Shown: piece after piece, positions 27,674-37,691 of the stretch
Layout: each line of letters starts with the position of its first letter
How positions within the stretch are numbered: the stretch's first letter is position 1
Assembly: GCA_024636855.1 (NCBI GenBank)
Contig: JAGXGG010000099.1
Span: 1-52,982 of the forward strand
Source of the DNA: Ignavibacteriota bacterium
GTDB lineage: Bacteria > Bacteroidota > Ignavibacteria > Kapaibacteriales > UBA2268
DNA length: 52,982 nucleotides
Direction: 5' to 3'
Program-made: the position numbers and the translations under genes
Notes under the pieces: model-generated
Told to the model about the DNA's origin: nothing
The model's input: the letters and a program-made list of their open reading frames with translations, nothing else
The model's database searches: none

Positions 27674-30283
27674 ATGAAAACTTTATTTACTCTTTTATTT
27701 GTATTCCAGATTAGTTTATTCGCACAGACAGAATTTAATATTGATAACTATAGGGAATATCTTAATTCTCATCAAAATATGTCATACCCTGACCTATTAG
27801 ATGAATATCCAGCTAGTAAGTTCAACGCTTACGCTAAAACTAATTTTTATGATGCAAAGTATTCCGATTCTATCAACCAGTTCTTCGGGTTGACTCAAGA
27901 TGAGATTTCGTTATTAAACTCTCATTCGTTCATGGTCTCGGAAAGATATAGCTATCCTAGCTTCATAGAAGGACTTTACGAACTTTACAAAAAAGACATT
28001 CCAGTATATATTTCAGCAGATATGATGTTACATTCGGTACATAAATCAGTTGACAATATATTGATTGATATAGAAAAGGAGTTGTTATATGATGGTGTTT
28101 TTAATGGTCTTAATTCTATGTTAAAAGAACTTGAAAAATATGACCGAAATAAATATTCCTCAGACCCAGTCAAAAATAAGAAATACAGTGATTTAATAGA
28201 CGATGCAAACTTATATCTGATGGTAACTATTAATACTCTAAAAGATAAAGAAGTATTTAAACCTTCAGAAAGCATAATAAATAAATATAGTGAAATAATA
28301 GAGAACATAAAACAACAAAAAGGTATGAGTGATGTTCAACTATTCGCTGATACCTCATACAGACGTTATGATTGGAGTCAGTTTGTACCACGAGGTCATT
28401 ACGAGTCAAATGGAGAAGAACTTAGAAATTATTTCAAGGCATTAATCTGGCTAGGAAGAACAGAGATTTTTATAAATGCTCCTAAAGATCAAGACCCAGA
28501 TGAGAGATACCGCGTCAGAGATTCAGAAGTAATGAGACAAAACCGGTTAGCTTATTTTATTACTTATCTTGCAAAAAAATCTAATGTTTCAGGTACTTTC
28601 AAATATATAGATGAAATTATTGCAACATTTATAGGAAGGCAAGATAATATCACAAGCTTTGAATTAGAAGAAGTTATAGAAGGTAAAGTAACCAGTGCTG
28701 ATGATTTACTAGATGATAAACTTATCAAGGAACTTCAGTCCACAGCCCTCGAATTGAACTCAGCTCAACAGACTTATCTATCTCAAATTTTAATGTCTGA
28801 TCCAATGATAAAGGAAGAAATAGAACCAGCTGCTGCATTTATGCTAATGGGACAAAGACCAATACTAGATGGGTTTATTACCTCTAAAGTCACTTATGAT
28901 AGAGTCACCTATAATGGTAGCAAGATAACAAGGATGTTACCAAATAGCTTAGATGTTTTATTTGGATTAGGTAATAACGCTTCTATACAAGCGTTAGAAA
29001 AAGAACTAATTAATTATCCTTATTCTTCGAACTTAGCAGCATTAAGATATTTGATTAACTCTTATGATGATGATTTTTGGTCTAAGAATGTATATACTTC
29101 TTGGTTAAGTTCTATTAGAGGACTCAACCCTAAGAACACAAGAGACGAAAGAGAACAACTTCCTGAATTTATGAGAACTGCTGCTTGGTGGCAAAAATCG
29201 ATGAATACCCAACTCGCTTCATGGGCTGAGTTGAGACATGATTTTTTACTTTATGCTAAGCAACCTTATTCAGCAGGTGTAATAGGGTGTAGTACACCTG
29301 ATGCTTTTTTGGAACCAGTCCCTGATATGTATGAAAGTATTGTAAATATTTTCAAAAATTTAAATAAACTTAGTATTGATAAGAGTAAATTTGGTCATAT
29401 TTTTGAATTCCTTAATAATGCCATTAATACTTATAAAAAGTTAGAAACTATTTCAAAAAGCACATTGAACAATAATATATCTAATGAGTACCAAGATTTT
29501 TTAAATGATTTTCTTTGCACTAAGGAAATTGATATGGTTTGCGCTAAAGACACTTGGTTAGATGGATGGTACCCTAAATTATTCTATAATTATAATATTA
29601 GTACTAAGGATTTGAATAGAGAAGGTCAACGCTCGGAACATTTAGATTTTCTTGTAGCTGATATACATACTTCACCTACAGACGAAGAGGGCAATCCAGT
29701 GGGATGGGTGAAGCATATAGCAACTGGCCCAATTAATATGGCAGTGATAATTACAAACAACAAAGATGGTGAAAAGACAGCTTACGCAGGGCCAGTATCT
29801 AGTTTCTATGAATTCACGACGGATAAATATGAAAGATATACTGATTCGCAATGGCAAGATGAATTTTTTGGCGACGAACCGCAGATAAATATGGAGAATT
29901 TGAAATTCGGACAGAATAGTTTCACAAAGCATTACCTTGCTGATCTAGAAGGCAAAGCATTCAATGGTGCACCAGAACTAGCAGTAACAAGCGTAAATCC
30001 AGATGATTATAGCTATGATAACGACAATATAAGTATCTATCCCAACCCGGCATCGAATCATTTTAACCTATCTTGTAATGTGAACCCAGGTGAATTGACA
30101 GCTAACTTCAAGCTGATTAATATGGATGGTGTTGTAGTCCAAAGTGAGCTAATACAATTCGTAGCAACTGGTAATAATTTAAAGAAAATAGTACTCGATG
30201 AATCAATCAAATCTGGAGCTTTTATCTATAGCTTAGATTTTGATAAATCTAAGTATAGCGGAAAAGTCAACGTGGTTAAGTAA
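27674..30283 (+). CDS. DUF3160 family protein with T9SS C-terminal sorting domain
   Basis: Signal peptide; VYISADMMLHSVHKSVD, YFKALIWLGR, MGQRPILDGF, LVADIHTSP, HIATGPINMAVI characteristic of DUF3160; C-terminal ISIYPNPASNHFNLSC.... Confidence 0.88.
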   Translation: MKTLFTLLFVFQISLFAQTEFNIDNYREYLNSHQNMSYPDLLDEYPASKFNAYAKTNFYDAKYSDSINQFFGLTQDEISLLNSHSFMVSERYSYPSFIEGLYELYKKDIPVYISADMMLHSVHKSVDNILIDIEKELLYDGVFNGLNSMLKELEKYDRNKYSSDPVKNKKYSDLIDDANLYLMVTINTLKDKEVFKPSESIINKYSEIIENIKQQKGMSDVQLFADTSYRRYDWSQFVPRGHYESNGEELRNYFKALIWLGRTEIFINAPKDQDPDERYRVRDSEVMRQNRLAYFITYLAKKSNVSGTFKYIDEIIATFIGRQDNITSFELEEVIEGKVTSADDLLDDKLIKELQSTALELNSAQQTYLSQILMSDPMIKEEIEPAAAFMLMGQRPILDGFITSKVTYDRVTYNGSKITRMLPNSLDVLFGLGNNASIQALEKELINYPYSSNLAALRYLINSYDDDFWSKNVYTSWLSSIRGLNPKNTRDEREQLPEFMRTAAWWQKSMNTQLASWAELRHDFLLYAKQPYSAGVIGCSTPDAFLEPVPDMYESIVNIFKNLNKLSIDKSKFGHIFEFLNNAINTYKKLETISKSTLNNNISNEYQDFLNDFLCTKEIDMVCAKDTWLDGWYPKLFYNYNISTKDLNREGQRSEHLDFLVADIHTSPTDEEGNPVGWVKHIATGPINMAVIITNNKDGEKTAYAGPVSSFYEFTTDKYERYTDSQWQDEFFGDEPQINMENLKFGQNSFTKHYLADLEGKAFNGAPELAVTSVNPDDYSYDNDNISIYPNPASNHFNLSCNVNPGELTANFKLINMDGVVVQSELIQFVATGNNLKKIVLDESIKSGAFIYSLDFDKSKYSGKVNVVK

Positions 30284-30313
30284 ATTAGCCCTAACAAATA
30301 GAATCTAATATCT

Positions 30314-30346
30314 AACCTCTTTGCTTATAGTGAAGAGGTTTTTTTA
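30314..30346 (+). terminator. Rho-independent terminator
   Basis: AACCTCTT-TGCTTATAGTG-AAGAGGTT stem followed by T-run. Confidence 0.75.
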
Positions 30347-30367
30347 GTTAATCAAAGAGATGTATCC

Positions 30368-31189
30368 CTAAAACTCATATCTAATTCCCATGCCTGCATA
30401 ATAGGGAGAAACCAAAGGTGTGATTGATAAATCTTTCTTTTCGCTCTTTCTATGTAGATAAGGAATAGCGTAACCAATCAAGCTACCAAGAGCTGCACCT
30501 GCAATAACGTCAGTTGGAAAATGATAACCAGATTGCTGACGAAACAAACCAACAGCACTTGCTGCTACTAATGTACCACCCCAAATATAGGGTGTCCAAT
30601 CTGAATCAGGAAAATAATCAGAATAAACGGTCGAGAAAAATACAGCACTAGAGAAAGCTAATGCCGTATGTCCCGAAGGGAAAGATCCTCTCAAATCTTG
30701 TTTTAGTGCTAATTTGTCTTCCAAAGGAGTCTCGGGATTATAAGCCAGGGGCCTTACCCGAGAAACCGATTTTATAGAGCTAGTTAGAAATGTAGTAGAT
30801 AGAATAGTCTGCAAATACATAACTGTCACTGTACCAATATCATCTCTTACATCTTCAGAGAGTAATAGTGTAAAAGGTGTAATAATAGTAGTAACGACAA
30901 GAATATCACTTGCACTGCTGATATCTGGTGACCAATTGGAAGCTGTACTTCGATCAAACGAATTGATATCAGAGGTGTTAAGTGCATTTATCTCAACTAC
31001 TGTCATGACCTCTGCACCTTCGGAAAGTACTTCACTCAGGATAATTAGTCCTAGATCGGCACCAAAGATTATTGATTCTTTTGTCCAATTAGAATTATAA
31101 GGAGATTCAGAAACTGAATCTATTGGATTTGAAAAGAAAACAATTGGGGCTAATAGTATAAGCAACAACCTTCTATTGATTAAATTCAT
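30368..31189 (-). CDS. PAP2 superfamily membrane phosphatase
   Basis: SRVRPLAYN, GSFPSGHTALAFSSA, SGYHFPTDVIAGAALG (KxxxxxxRP / PSGH / SRxxxxxHxxxD pattern). Confidence 0.92.
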   Translation of the reverse strand: MNLINRRLLLILLAPIVFFSNPIDSVSESPYNSNWTKESIIFGADLGLIILSEVLSEGAEVMTVVEINALNTSDINSFDRSTASNWSPDISSASDILVVTTIITPFTLLLSEDVRDDIGTVTVMYLQTILSTTFLTSSIKSVSRVRPLAYNPETPLEDKLALKQDLRGSFPSGHTALAFSSAVFFSTVYSDYFPDSDWTPYIWGGTLVAASAVGLFRQQSGYHFPTDVIAGAALGSLIGYAIPYLHRKSEKKDLSITPLVSPYYAGMGIRYEF

Positions 31190-31285
31190 AGAGCACTGGT
31201 AAAGTTTAATAGCATTTAATATAATGAATGTCTATGTTATTTCAAAGGGGAATGGCACTACCTTAATAACACTTTTCCTTCTTTC

Positions 31286-32725
31286 TTATCTAAATACAAT
31301 GTCATATTTCTTAATAAGTGCTTCTATAATACTTTTATCAAAAATTACAGCTTCATTTCGAGGATTAAATTGTTTTAAGAATGAATCTGTATTTACAGTA
31401 AAAGATTGGAGATTATACAACTGTACTACTTTTTGTATGATCCCATTTTTATCTACATTATTTGCTTCCGACAATAAAATGTCCTTATAAGCAAGATCTG
31501 TTACACGTGTATCAAATATGATGACAACATCTCGATTAATATAATTATAATCGTTAATACTGTTGTCATTGTAATATTTTTTTATAACTTCCAGCATTCC
31601 ATCTTTATCCCTCATCAACTTTGACCACTCATCTAAATTCGCTTTCTGAATCACCTGACCAAGATTAGTATAGTCTTTTTGTTGTAAATATATTTCAGCT
31701 AATTCATCAGTTACTAAGGTTCTTTCGAAGGGCAAGACTGATTTGCCGGCTTCTACTTTTGCTAAAGCTTTGTTGAGTACTTCTATGGATTTATCAAATT
31801 TGCCTGCTTTTTTATATAACTTACTCAGATTAATGAGTGAACTATGATAAGAAAAATCTGAAACCTTTTTCTTGTCTATCAACCTTTTTAAAGTTTCAAT
31901 TGCATTTGCATCATCATTTTGGGAAATATATAATTTGCTGTCTAGAAATAATCCATCTACAAATTCCGTGCTTTCTTCTCCAATCTTCCAAGTAATAACT
32001 TCCTTATAATTACTAGTCATTTTCTTAGCTTCTTCGATCTCGTTATTACTGATCATTTTATCAATAATTACTACTGCTTCTTTAGGACTAACTTCAACAT
32101 CTCTAATGTACAACTTCATATTCTCAATCTTGTTTTTATCATCCCAATAAGTCCAATTGTAGTTTTTTAACCCATCAGTATATTCACCAATAAATTTCTT
32201 AGTACCATTTTCATGAAATCCTTCCCATTTTCCAGTTCTTTTACCATCTTTAAAAGCCCCTTTGACGGCTAATTTTTCTTTATCGTTATAGTTTATCCAA
32301 TTCCCATTCAACTTACCATTTTTAAAATTCTCAACTTTTTGTTTGGTACCATCAGTATTATAATATGTTACTTCTCCATCAAATTTATCATTTTCAATTT
32401 CACCAGTCGCTGACAATGTACCATCTAAATAATAGTCCTCTACTTTACCTTTGACAACTCCATTATTATATTTGAGTTTTCTATATAGGTATATAAAGTC
32501 AGGATTGGAAGTTTCGTCATGACTCTTACTTAACCAAATTACCCATTCACCGTCTCTATTCCCATTTGAATTCGATTTATTAGGAGCATCAGGGATTTTA
32601 TTCAAATCGACCTTTTCTAAAAGTTTAGGGTCAACTTTTTCTAGCCAAATATTTTTTTCAGATTGAGATTTGAGTATCCCGTAAGGGAAAAACGCTAAAA
32701 GTAATACTATAATTATAAGTCTCAT
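31286..32725 (-). CDS. MORN-repeat (YwqK-like) protein with TPR-like C-terminal part
   Basis: Repeated NGxxxGxxxxYxxxG units (GEIENDKFDGEVTYYNTDGTKQKVENFKNGKLNGNWINYNDKEKLAVKGAFKDGKRTGKWEGFHENGTKKFIGEYTDG), signal peptide, then helical repeats. Confidence 0.85.
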   Translation of the reverse strand: MRLIIIVLLLAFFPYGILKSQSEKNIWLEKVDPKLLEKVDLNKIPDAPNKSNSNGNRDGEWVIWLSKSHDETSNPDFIYLYRKLKYNNGVVKGKVEDYYLDGTLSATGEIENDKFDGEVTYYNTDGTKQKVENFKNGKLNGNWINYNDKEKLAVKGAFKDGKRTGKWEGFHENGTKKFIGEYTDGLKNYNWTYWDDKNKIENMKLYIRDVEVSPKEAVVIIDKMISNNEIEEAKKMTSNYKEVITWKIGEESTEFVDGLFLDSKLYISQNDDANAIETLKRLIDKKKVSDFSYHSSLINLSKLYKKAGKFDKSIEVLNKALAKVEAGKSVLPFERTLVTDELAEIYLQQKDYTNLGQVIQKANLDEWSKLMRDKDGMLEVIKKYYNDNSINDYNYINRDVVIIFDTRVTDLAYKDILLSEANNVDKNGIIQKVVQLYNLQSFTVNTDSFLKQFNPRNEAVIFDKSIIEALIKKYDIVFR

Positions 32726-32885
32726 AAGTTTAGATTTCCTCTGTTAGTAACTATTGTAAGGTTACAATATAATAAATAATAAGTCCATATAGAAAGCACT
32801 ATTTTCATAGTGCTGTACTTTATATTTTCTACTCGCAAGTTGTGTGCTACTAGTACTAGTAATTTCATTTTGTTTTAGGAAATAT

Positions 32886-33579
32886 TTATCTCTTGATTAG
32901 ACTACCTGAGCCATTCTCACGTACAGTAATCTTACTAGGTGAACCGGTAATAGATATCGCCACTACCGTTTATTAATACAGATAACTCACCTGTGATATT
33001 ATTAATAGTTATGTCGCCAGAGCCATTAGAATTTACATCTACATTATTAGAAGCTGTGATTGTGATATCTCCCGAGCCATTCGATTCTATTTGTGCATTA
33101 ATAGTTGGCATCATAGACAAATCAATAACACCAGAACCATTACTTTTAATTTCTTGATTACTCGAACTACCTTTAAGATGGAAGTCACCAGAACCGTTGG
33201 ATGTTATTATTGGGTCAAAAACCAAAGAGTCAGAAGTCCAATCAGCACTACTATTACTCTCTAGTTCCATGTAAGTTGTAGCGTATATTTCAAAGTGAAT
33301 ACCGTTGCTTGAAAAGCAATCATTAACATCATTAGTGAACCTAAGAGTATTACTATTATTTTCAATCTTCAGTTTGTTTTTTAGATTATTTTCGATTGAA
33401 TAATCTACTTTGTAATCTCCACTTTTCAGATGAACACTACCTGGATATGAGTTAGAAACATTCTCGAATTTATTAAGATTTTTTTCTAATTTTACGTAAT
33501 TATTATCACCCTTTACGCAGTTATCACTACATGACGATAGGATAATAATTAATGCAAGTATTAATATAGTTTTTTTCAT
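32886..33579 (-). pseudogene. GIN-domain (DUF2807) putative lipoprotein, 3' end frameshifted
   Basis: Lipobox ALIIILSSCSDNC; five NGSG repeats (NGSGDFHL, NGSGVIDL, NGSGDITI, NGSGDITI, NGSGDIYY). ORF stops at 32935, but the other frame continues GSPSKITVRENGSGSLIKR to a TAA at 32886-32888, the expected end of a GIN domain. Confidence 0.78.
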
Positions 33580-33585
33580 AGTTCT

Positions 33586-34041
33586 TTATTTTTGTTTGTC
33601 TCTTAATTTAAAAGACAATGGAACAGAAATATAAGTAGCTACTTTTTCTCCATCCATCCCTATTGCTGAGTAATACTCGGCATTATAGATTGCCTTTAAT
33701 GCACTACCATTCAAGTAATCATTATCACTTTTCAAAATATTTACGCTTAAAACTCTATCTTGATTATCGATTAAAACCTTTATAATTACCCTTCCTTGTA
33801 TGTTATTATCTTTGGCGTAATCAGGATAAACTACAGATTTTTGTATTTCCTCAATATCAAGCATAACATTTTTTTTAAGCTTAACAAAATCCAGATTAAT
33901 ATTATTCTTCTTTGCAGTAGATATGAATTGCTCATAATCTGGATGAGTTATTTCATATATGATTTCTGGAGGCTCTGCTAAAGATGAACAAGCCAAAAGA
34001 AGTACCACGGAAAGCAACAATATTTTTGAGATTACTCCCAC
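33586..34041 (-). CDS. TonB-C-like (energy transducer TonB C-terminal domain) lipoprotein
   Basis: LLLSVVLLLACSS lipobox; VVYPDYAKDNNIQGRVIIKVLIDNQDRVLSVNILKSDNDYLNGSALKAI...VPLSFKL. GTG start overlaps the guaA stop. Confidence 0.85.
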   Translation of the reverse strand: MGVISKILLLSVVLLLACSSLAEPPEIIYEITHPDYEQFISTAKKNNINLDFVKLKKNVMLDIEEIQKSVVYPDYAKDNNIQGRVIIKVLIDNQDRVLSVNILKSDNDYLNGSALKAIYNAEYYSAIGMDGEKVATYISVPLSFKLRDKQK

Positions 34042-35573
34042 TCAATAGTTCCGGGGGGTTTACTAGTTATGTCATATACCACACGGTTGATGCCTTTTAT
34101 CTCGTTGATTATTCGGCTCGAGATTTTCTCCAATACATCATACGGCATTGGGTACCACTCAGCAGTCATACCGTCGGTGCTAGTTACTGCACGAACAGCA
34201 CAAGTGAACTCATAAGTACGCTCATCGCCCATTACACCTACACTTTTCACTGGTAGTAGTACTGCGAAGGCTTGCCATATCTCGTCGTATAGACCAGCTT
34301 TTGTGATTTCCTCTAAGTAGATTGCATCTGCTCTTTGTAGGATTTCTATCTTATCTTCTGATATTTCACCAAGTATTCGGATGCCTAGTCCCGGCCCTGG
34401 GAATGGATGTCTCTTTACGAACCAATCTGGTATGCCGAGCATACATCCAACTTCACGAACTTCATCTTTGAATAGCTCACGGAATGGTTCTAATAATTTA
34501 AGATTCATTTTCTCAGGTAGCCCACCTACGTTGTGGTGACTCTTGATAGTAGCCGATGGCCCTTTGACTGAGACTGACTCTATTACGTCTGGGTACAGTG
34601 TACCTTGTGCTAACCACTTAGCTGAGTCAACTCCTTGCGTTGCTCCATCGAATAGGTCTATGAACGCCTTGCCGATCGCTTTTCTCTTTAGCTCTGGGTC
34701 GGAAACTCCTGCCAAACCACTGTAGAATGTCTCGTGTCCGTTTATCACTTCTATAGACATATCGAAATGTTTTTGGAATAGGTCATATATCTCACTGCTC
34801 TCGTTCATTCGCATTAGACCTGAGTCTATGTGAATACAGTGAAGTTGATCGCCTATTGCTTTGTGGATTAGTACAGCAGCGACAGTAGAGTCAACACCGC
34901 CACTTAGCCCACAGATTACTTTTTCCATTCCTACTTTATCACGAATCTCTTGGATAGCGATATCTATGAATGATTCTGCATTCCAGACGTCAACGCAACC
35001 GCAGATAGTACGAACGAAGTTCTCAAGAACTTTTTTACCTTCTAATGAGTGGTGAACTTCGGGGTGGAATTGCACGCCGTATATTTTCTTTTCTATATTA
35101 GCTATTGCACATATAGGAGCATTCTCCGTATTGGCAATAGTTTCGAAGCCATCGGGCATTTTGCTTAGTGAATCGCCGTGGCTCATCCACATCTGCGCAT
35201 TGTTCGATATGCCTTTTAGTAGCGGATTATCCTCTACTACGTTGACTATCGCCTTGCCGTATTCGCGTTTAGCAGCAGCATCTACTTGTCCATTTTGGGT
35301 GAAGGCGATGAGCTGCAATCCGTAGCAGATACCGAGAACTGGTATCCCTAGCTCGAATACGTTGAATAGCGGATGAGGTGCACCCTCTGAGTACACACTA
35401 GATGGCCCTCCCGAAAGGATTATACCTTTGGGGTTGATTTCTTCTAATTTTGCTTTTTCTATATTGAAGGGGTGTATTTCGGCAAAGACTCCTACTTCAC
35501 GCACTTTTCGTGCTATTAGCTGAGTGTATTGTGAGCCGAAATCGAGTATTAATATTTTTTCTACATTTTCCAT
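34032..35573 (-). CDS. guaA: GMP synthase (glutamine-hydrolysing)
   Basis: GATase GICYGLQLIAF, FHPEVHHS; PP-loop GLSGGVDSTVAA; C-terminal NRVVYDITSKPPGTIEWE. Confidence 0.97.
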   Translation of the reverse strand: MENVEKILILDFGSQYTQLIARKVREVGVFAEIHPFNIEKAKLEEINPKGIILSGGPSSVYSEGAPHPLFNVFELGIPVLGICYGLQLIAFTQNGQVDAAAKREYGKAIVNVVEDNPLLKGISNNAQMWMSHGDSLSKMPDGFETIANTENAPICAIANIEKKIYGVQFHPEVHHSLEGKKVLENFVRTICGCVDVWNAESFIDIAIQEIRDKVGMEKVICGLSGGVDSTVAAVLIHKAIGDQLHCIHIDSGLMRMNESSEIYDLFQKHFDMSIEVINGHETFYSGLAGVSDPELKRKAIGKAFIDLFDGATQGVDSAKWLAQGTLYPDVIESVSVKGPSATIKSHHNVGGLPEKMNLKLLEPFRELFKDEVREVGCMLGIPDWFVKRHPFPGPGLGIRILGEISEDKIEILQRADAIYLEEITKAGLYDEIWQAFAVLLPVKSVGVMGDERTYEFTCAVRAVTSTDGMTAEWYPMPYDVLEKISSRIINEIKGINRVVYDITSKPPGTIEWE

Positions 35574-35621
35574 AGTACAAATTTAAGAAAAAGAAAGTGA
35601 TTAGTCAGACGAAAATTTCGA

Positions 35622-36161
35622 ATGGTTTTGTATATTCGAGGAATGAAGAAAAATGAAACTAATATTATATTAAATAGTAATAGACTAATACTCAGAGAAT
35701 TTGAACTCTCTGATGCTGAGGAAATCTATAAACTAAATTCTGATAAAGAAGTAATTCGATATACTGGTGATATTGCTTTTGAATCCGTAGAGGCGGCTAG
35801 TGAGTTCCTATCGAACTACAATGATTACGAGTTAAATGGATATGGCCGATGGGCAGTTATAGAAAAGGAAAGCAAAGCTTTTCGAGGTTGGTGTGGGTTG
35901 AAATATCACAGTGAAGGATTTACAGATATTGGATTTCGGTTTCATCGAATGTACTGGGGTAATGGCTATGCTTCTGAGTCGGCAAAATCTGTATTAGATT
36001 ATGGGTTCAACTCACTCTGTTTGACCGAGATTATTGGTAGAGCATCTCAGGAGAATATTGCTTCGATAAAAGTATTAGAGAAAATAGGTATGAAATTTTG
36101 GAAGAAAGATGTTTGTGAAGGAATCCCAAATTCAGTATATTACAAATTAGATAAAAATTAA
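35622..36161 (+). CDS. GNAT family acetyltransferase (RimJ/RimL type)
   Basis: SNRLILREFELSDAEEIYKLNSD...DIGFRFHRMYWGNGYASESAKSVLDYGF...QENIASIKVLEKIGMKF. Confidence 0.93.
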   Translation: MVLYIRGMKKNETNIILNSNRLILREFELSDAEEIYKLNSDKEVIRYTGDIAFESVEAASEFLSNYNDYELNGYGRWAVIEKESKAFRGWCGLKYHSEGFTDIGFRFHRMYWGNGYASESAKSVLDYGFNSLCLTEIIGRASQENIASIKVLEKIGMKFWKKDVCEGIPNSVYYKLDKN

Positions 36162-36162
36162 A

Positions 36163-37686
36163 ATGGAGAATTTAATGAAATATTTATTTAATATCACCCT
36201 CGTATTAGCGCTAGCTAGCCTAAGTGCGTATTCACAACAAGTCCAATCTGTTTCGGATATTAAGTGCGGATTTAATGCTCAATACAATGTAGATGAGCTT
36301 GATTTTTACAAAGAAAAAAACAATGAAACTCAAGGCCAATTCTATAGTACTACAGATTCATCTGACTGTGTGCAACATTATGTAATACCAGTTGTATTCC
36401 ACGTATTTGCTGATAATGCAAAAGCTAAAGTTCCCATAGAGCAATTACAATCGGCATTAGATGTAATAAATAGAGATATGAACGGATTGAATATTGACTA
36501 TGACGATGTCGATCCATTTTTTTTAGATAGAAGAGGAAAGTTAAATATTACTTTCGCTTTGGCCGCTATTGACCCAGAGGGAAATCCAACTAATGGAGCA
36601 ACATTCCATCCGAACAATGCTGGATTCGGAAATTATCAAGACTATGACGATAGTGTAAAAGCCTATGCATGGGATAACTACAAGTATATGAACATTTATA
36701 TCATGAATGATTTGTATAATAATGGAGTTACAAATAATTCAGGTATAGCTTGGTATCCTAATACAAATATGTCTAGAAACAATTTAGCTAGAATAGTTTT
36801 TAATTATGTTTACTTAGGAAACAAGGGTAGCTCATTTGCAGATGAAAATTTCCAATCGGTATTTACTCACGAAGTTGGGCATTGGCTGAATCTAGCACAC
36901 ACTTTCGAAGGTGGATGCGACGGTAAAAATGATGAGGTGGATGATACTCCTCCTACTTTGCAATCTGCTGGTTGCGGACCAGGTACTTCTAGTTGTGGCC
37001 ACCCAGTAAATGGTGATAATTATATGGATTATACTGCATGTTATAGTATGTTCACCCAAGGTCAAGTAGAAAGAATGTTAAAAGCACTAACTACACATCC
37101 TACTAGAAATTCACTTTGGAAAGTAAGTAATCTAAAAGAAACTGGAACTTATGATCACTATATTCCTAATGTACCTAGCTCTCAATTCTCAGCAGATAAA
37201 GAAATAATTAGAGAAGGAGAATCTATTCAATATGCTGATATTTCCTGTGGAAATCCTAATAAATGGGAGTGGACTTTTGAAGGCGGTACACCTGCAGCAT
37301 CGACACAGAAAAACCCAAATATTCTTTATTCTACACCTGGGAATTATATGGTTACTCTAGTTGCTACTAATGATGATGGTTCTTCGGAAGAATCAACTAT
37401 GCAGATCAGAGTCGTATCGAAAACTGAATCTTCTATTGGGGAATCTAAAGAGAATTTGGATCTTTTCGTATATCCGAACCCTACTAGTGATAGAGTGGAA
37501 ATTAGAAATCTAGAATATTCGAGTTACGATGTAAGTATATTTGATAATCTGGGGAATGTAGTTTTGAGTGGTACTGTCACTAATGGCAATAGCGTAGTTA
37601 GCCTAGAGAGTTTATACACGGGTGTTTACCACCTACGAGTTACTTCTAGCAACGGTGTATACTATTCGAAAGTAATAAAGAAGTAA
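36163..37686 (+). CDS. M43 (pappalysin-like) zinc metalloprotease with PKD domain and T9SS sorting domain
   Basis: FTHEVGHWLNLAHTFEGGCDGKNDEVDDTPP (HExxHxxxxxH); NYMDYTACYSMFTQGQVERM Met-turn; PKD WEWTFEGGTPAASTQKNPNILYSTPGNYMVTLVATN; VYPNPTSDRVEIRNL.... Confidence 0.94.
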   Translation: MENLMKYLFNITLVLALASLSAYSQQVQSVSDIKCGFNAQYNVDELDFYKEKNNETQGQFYSTTDSSDCVQHYVIPVVFHVFADNAKAKVPIEQLQSALDVINRDMNGLNIDYDDVDPFFLDRRGKLNITFALAAIDPEGNPTNGATFHPNNAGFGNYQDYDDSVKAYAWDNYKYMNIYIMNDLYNNGVTNNSGIAWYPNTNMSRNNLARIVFNYVYLGNKGSSFADENFQSVFTHEVGHWLNLAHTFEGGCDGKNDEVDDTPPTLQSAGCGPGTSSCGHPVNGDNYMDYTACYSMFTQGQVERMLKALTTHPTRNSLWKVSNLKETGTYDHYIPNVPSSQFSADKEIIREGESIQYADISCGNPNKWEWTFEGGTPAASTQKNPNILYSTPGNYMVTLVATNDDGSSEESTMQIRVVSKTESSIGESKENLDLFVYPNPTSDRVEIRNLEYSSYDVSIFDNLGNVVLSGTVTNGNSVVSLESLYTGVYHLRVTSSNGVYYSKVIKK

Positions 37687-37691
37687 GGCAA

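Noticed and set aside
31286-32725. YwqK/MORN protein as a toxin-antitoxin antitoxin
   Set aside because: The antitoxin label is inherited from annotation of MORN variants; there is no adjacent toxin candidate and the protein has a signal peptide plus TPR-like region.
32935-33579. Repeated GAGCCATT-type DNA units as a possible repeat array
   Set aside because: They encode the NGSG turns of the GIN domain; spacing is irregular and in frame, so this is protein repeat, not CRISPR or DNA repeat.
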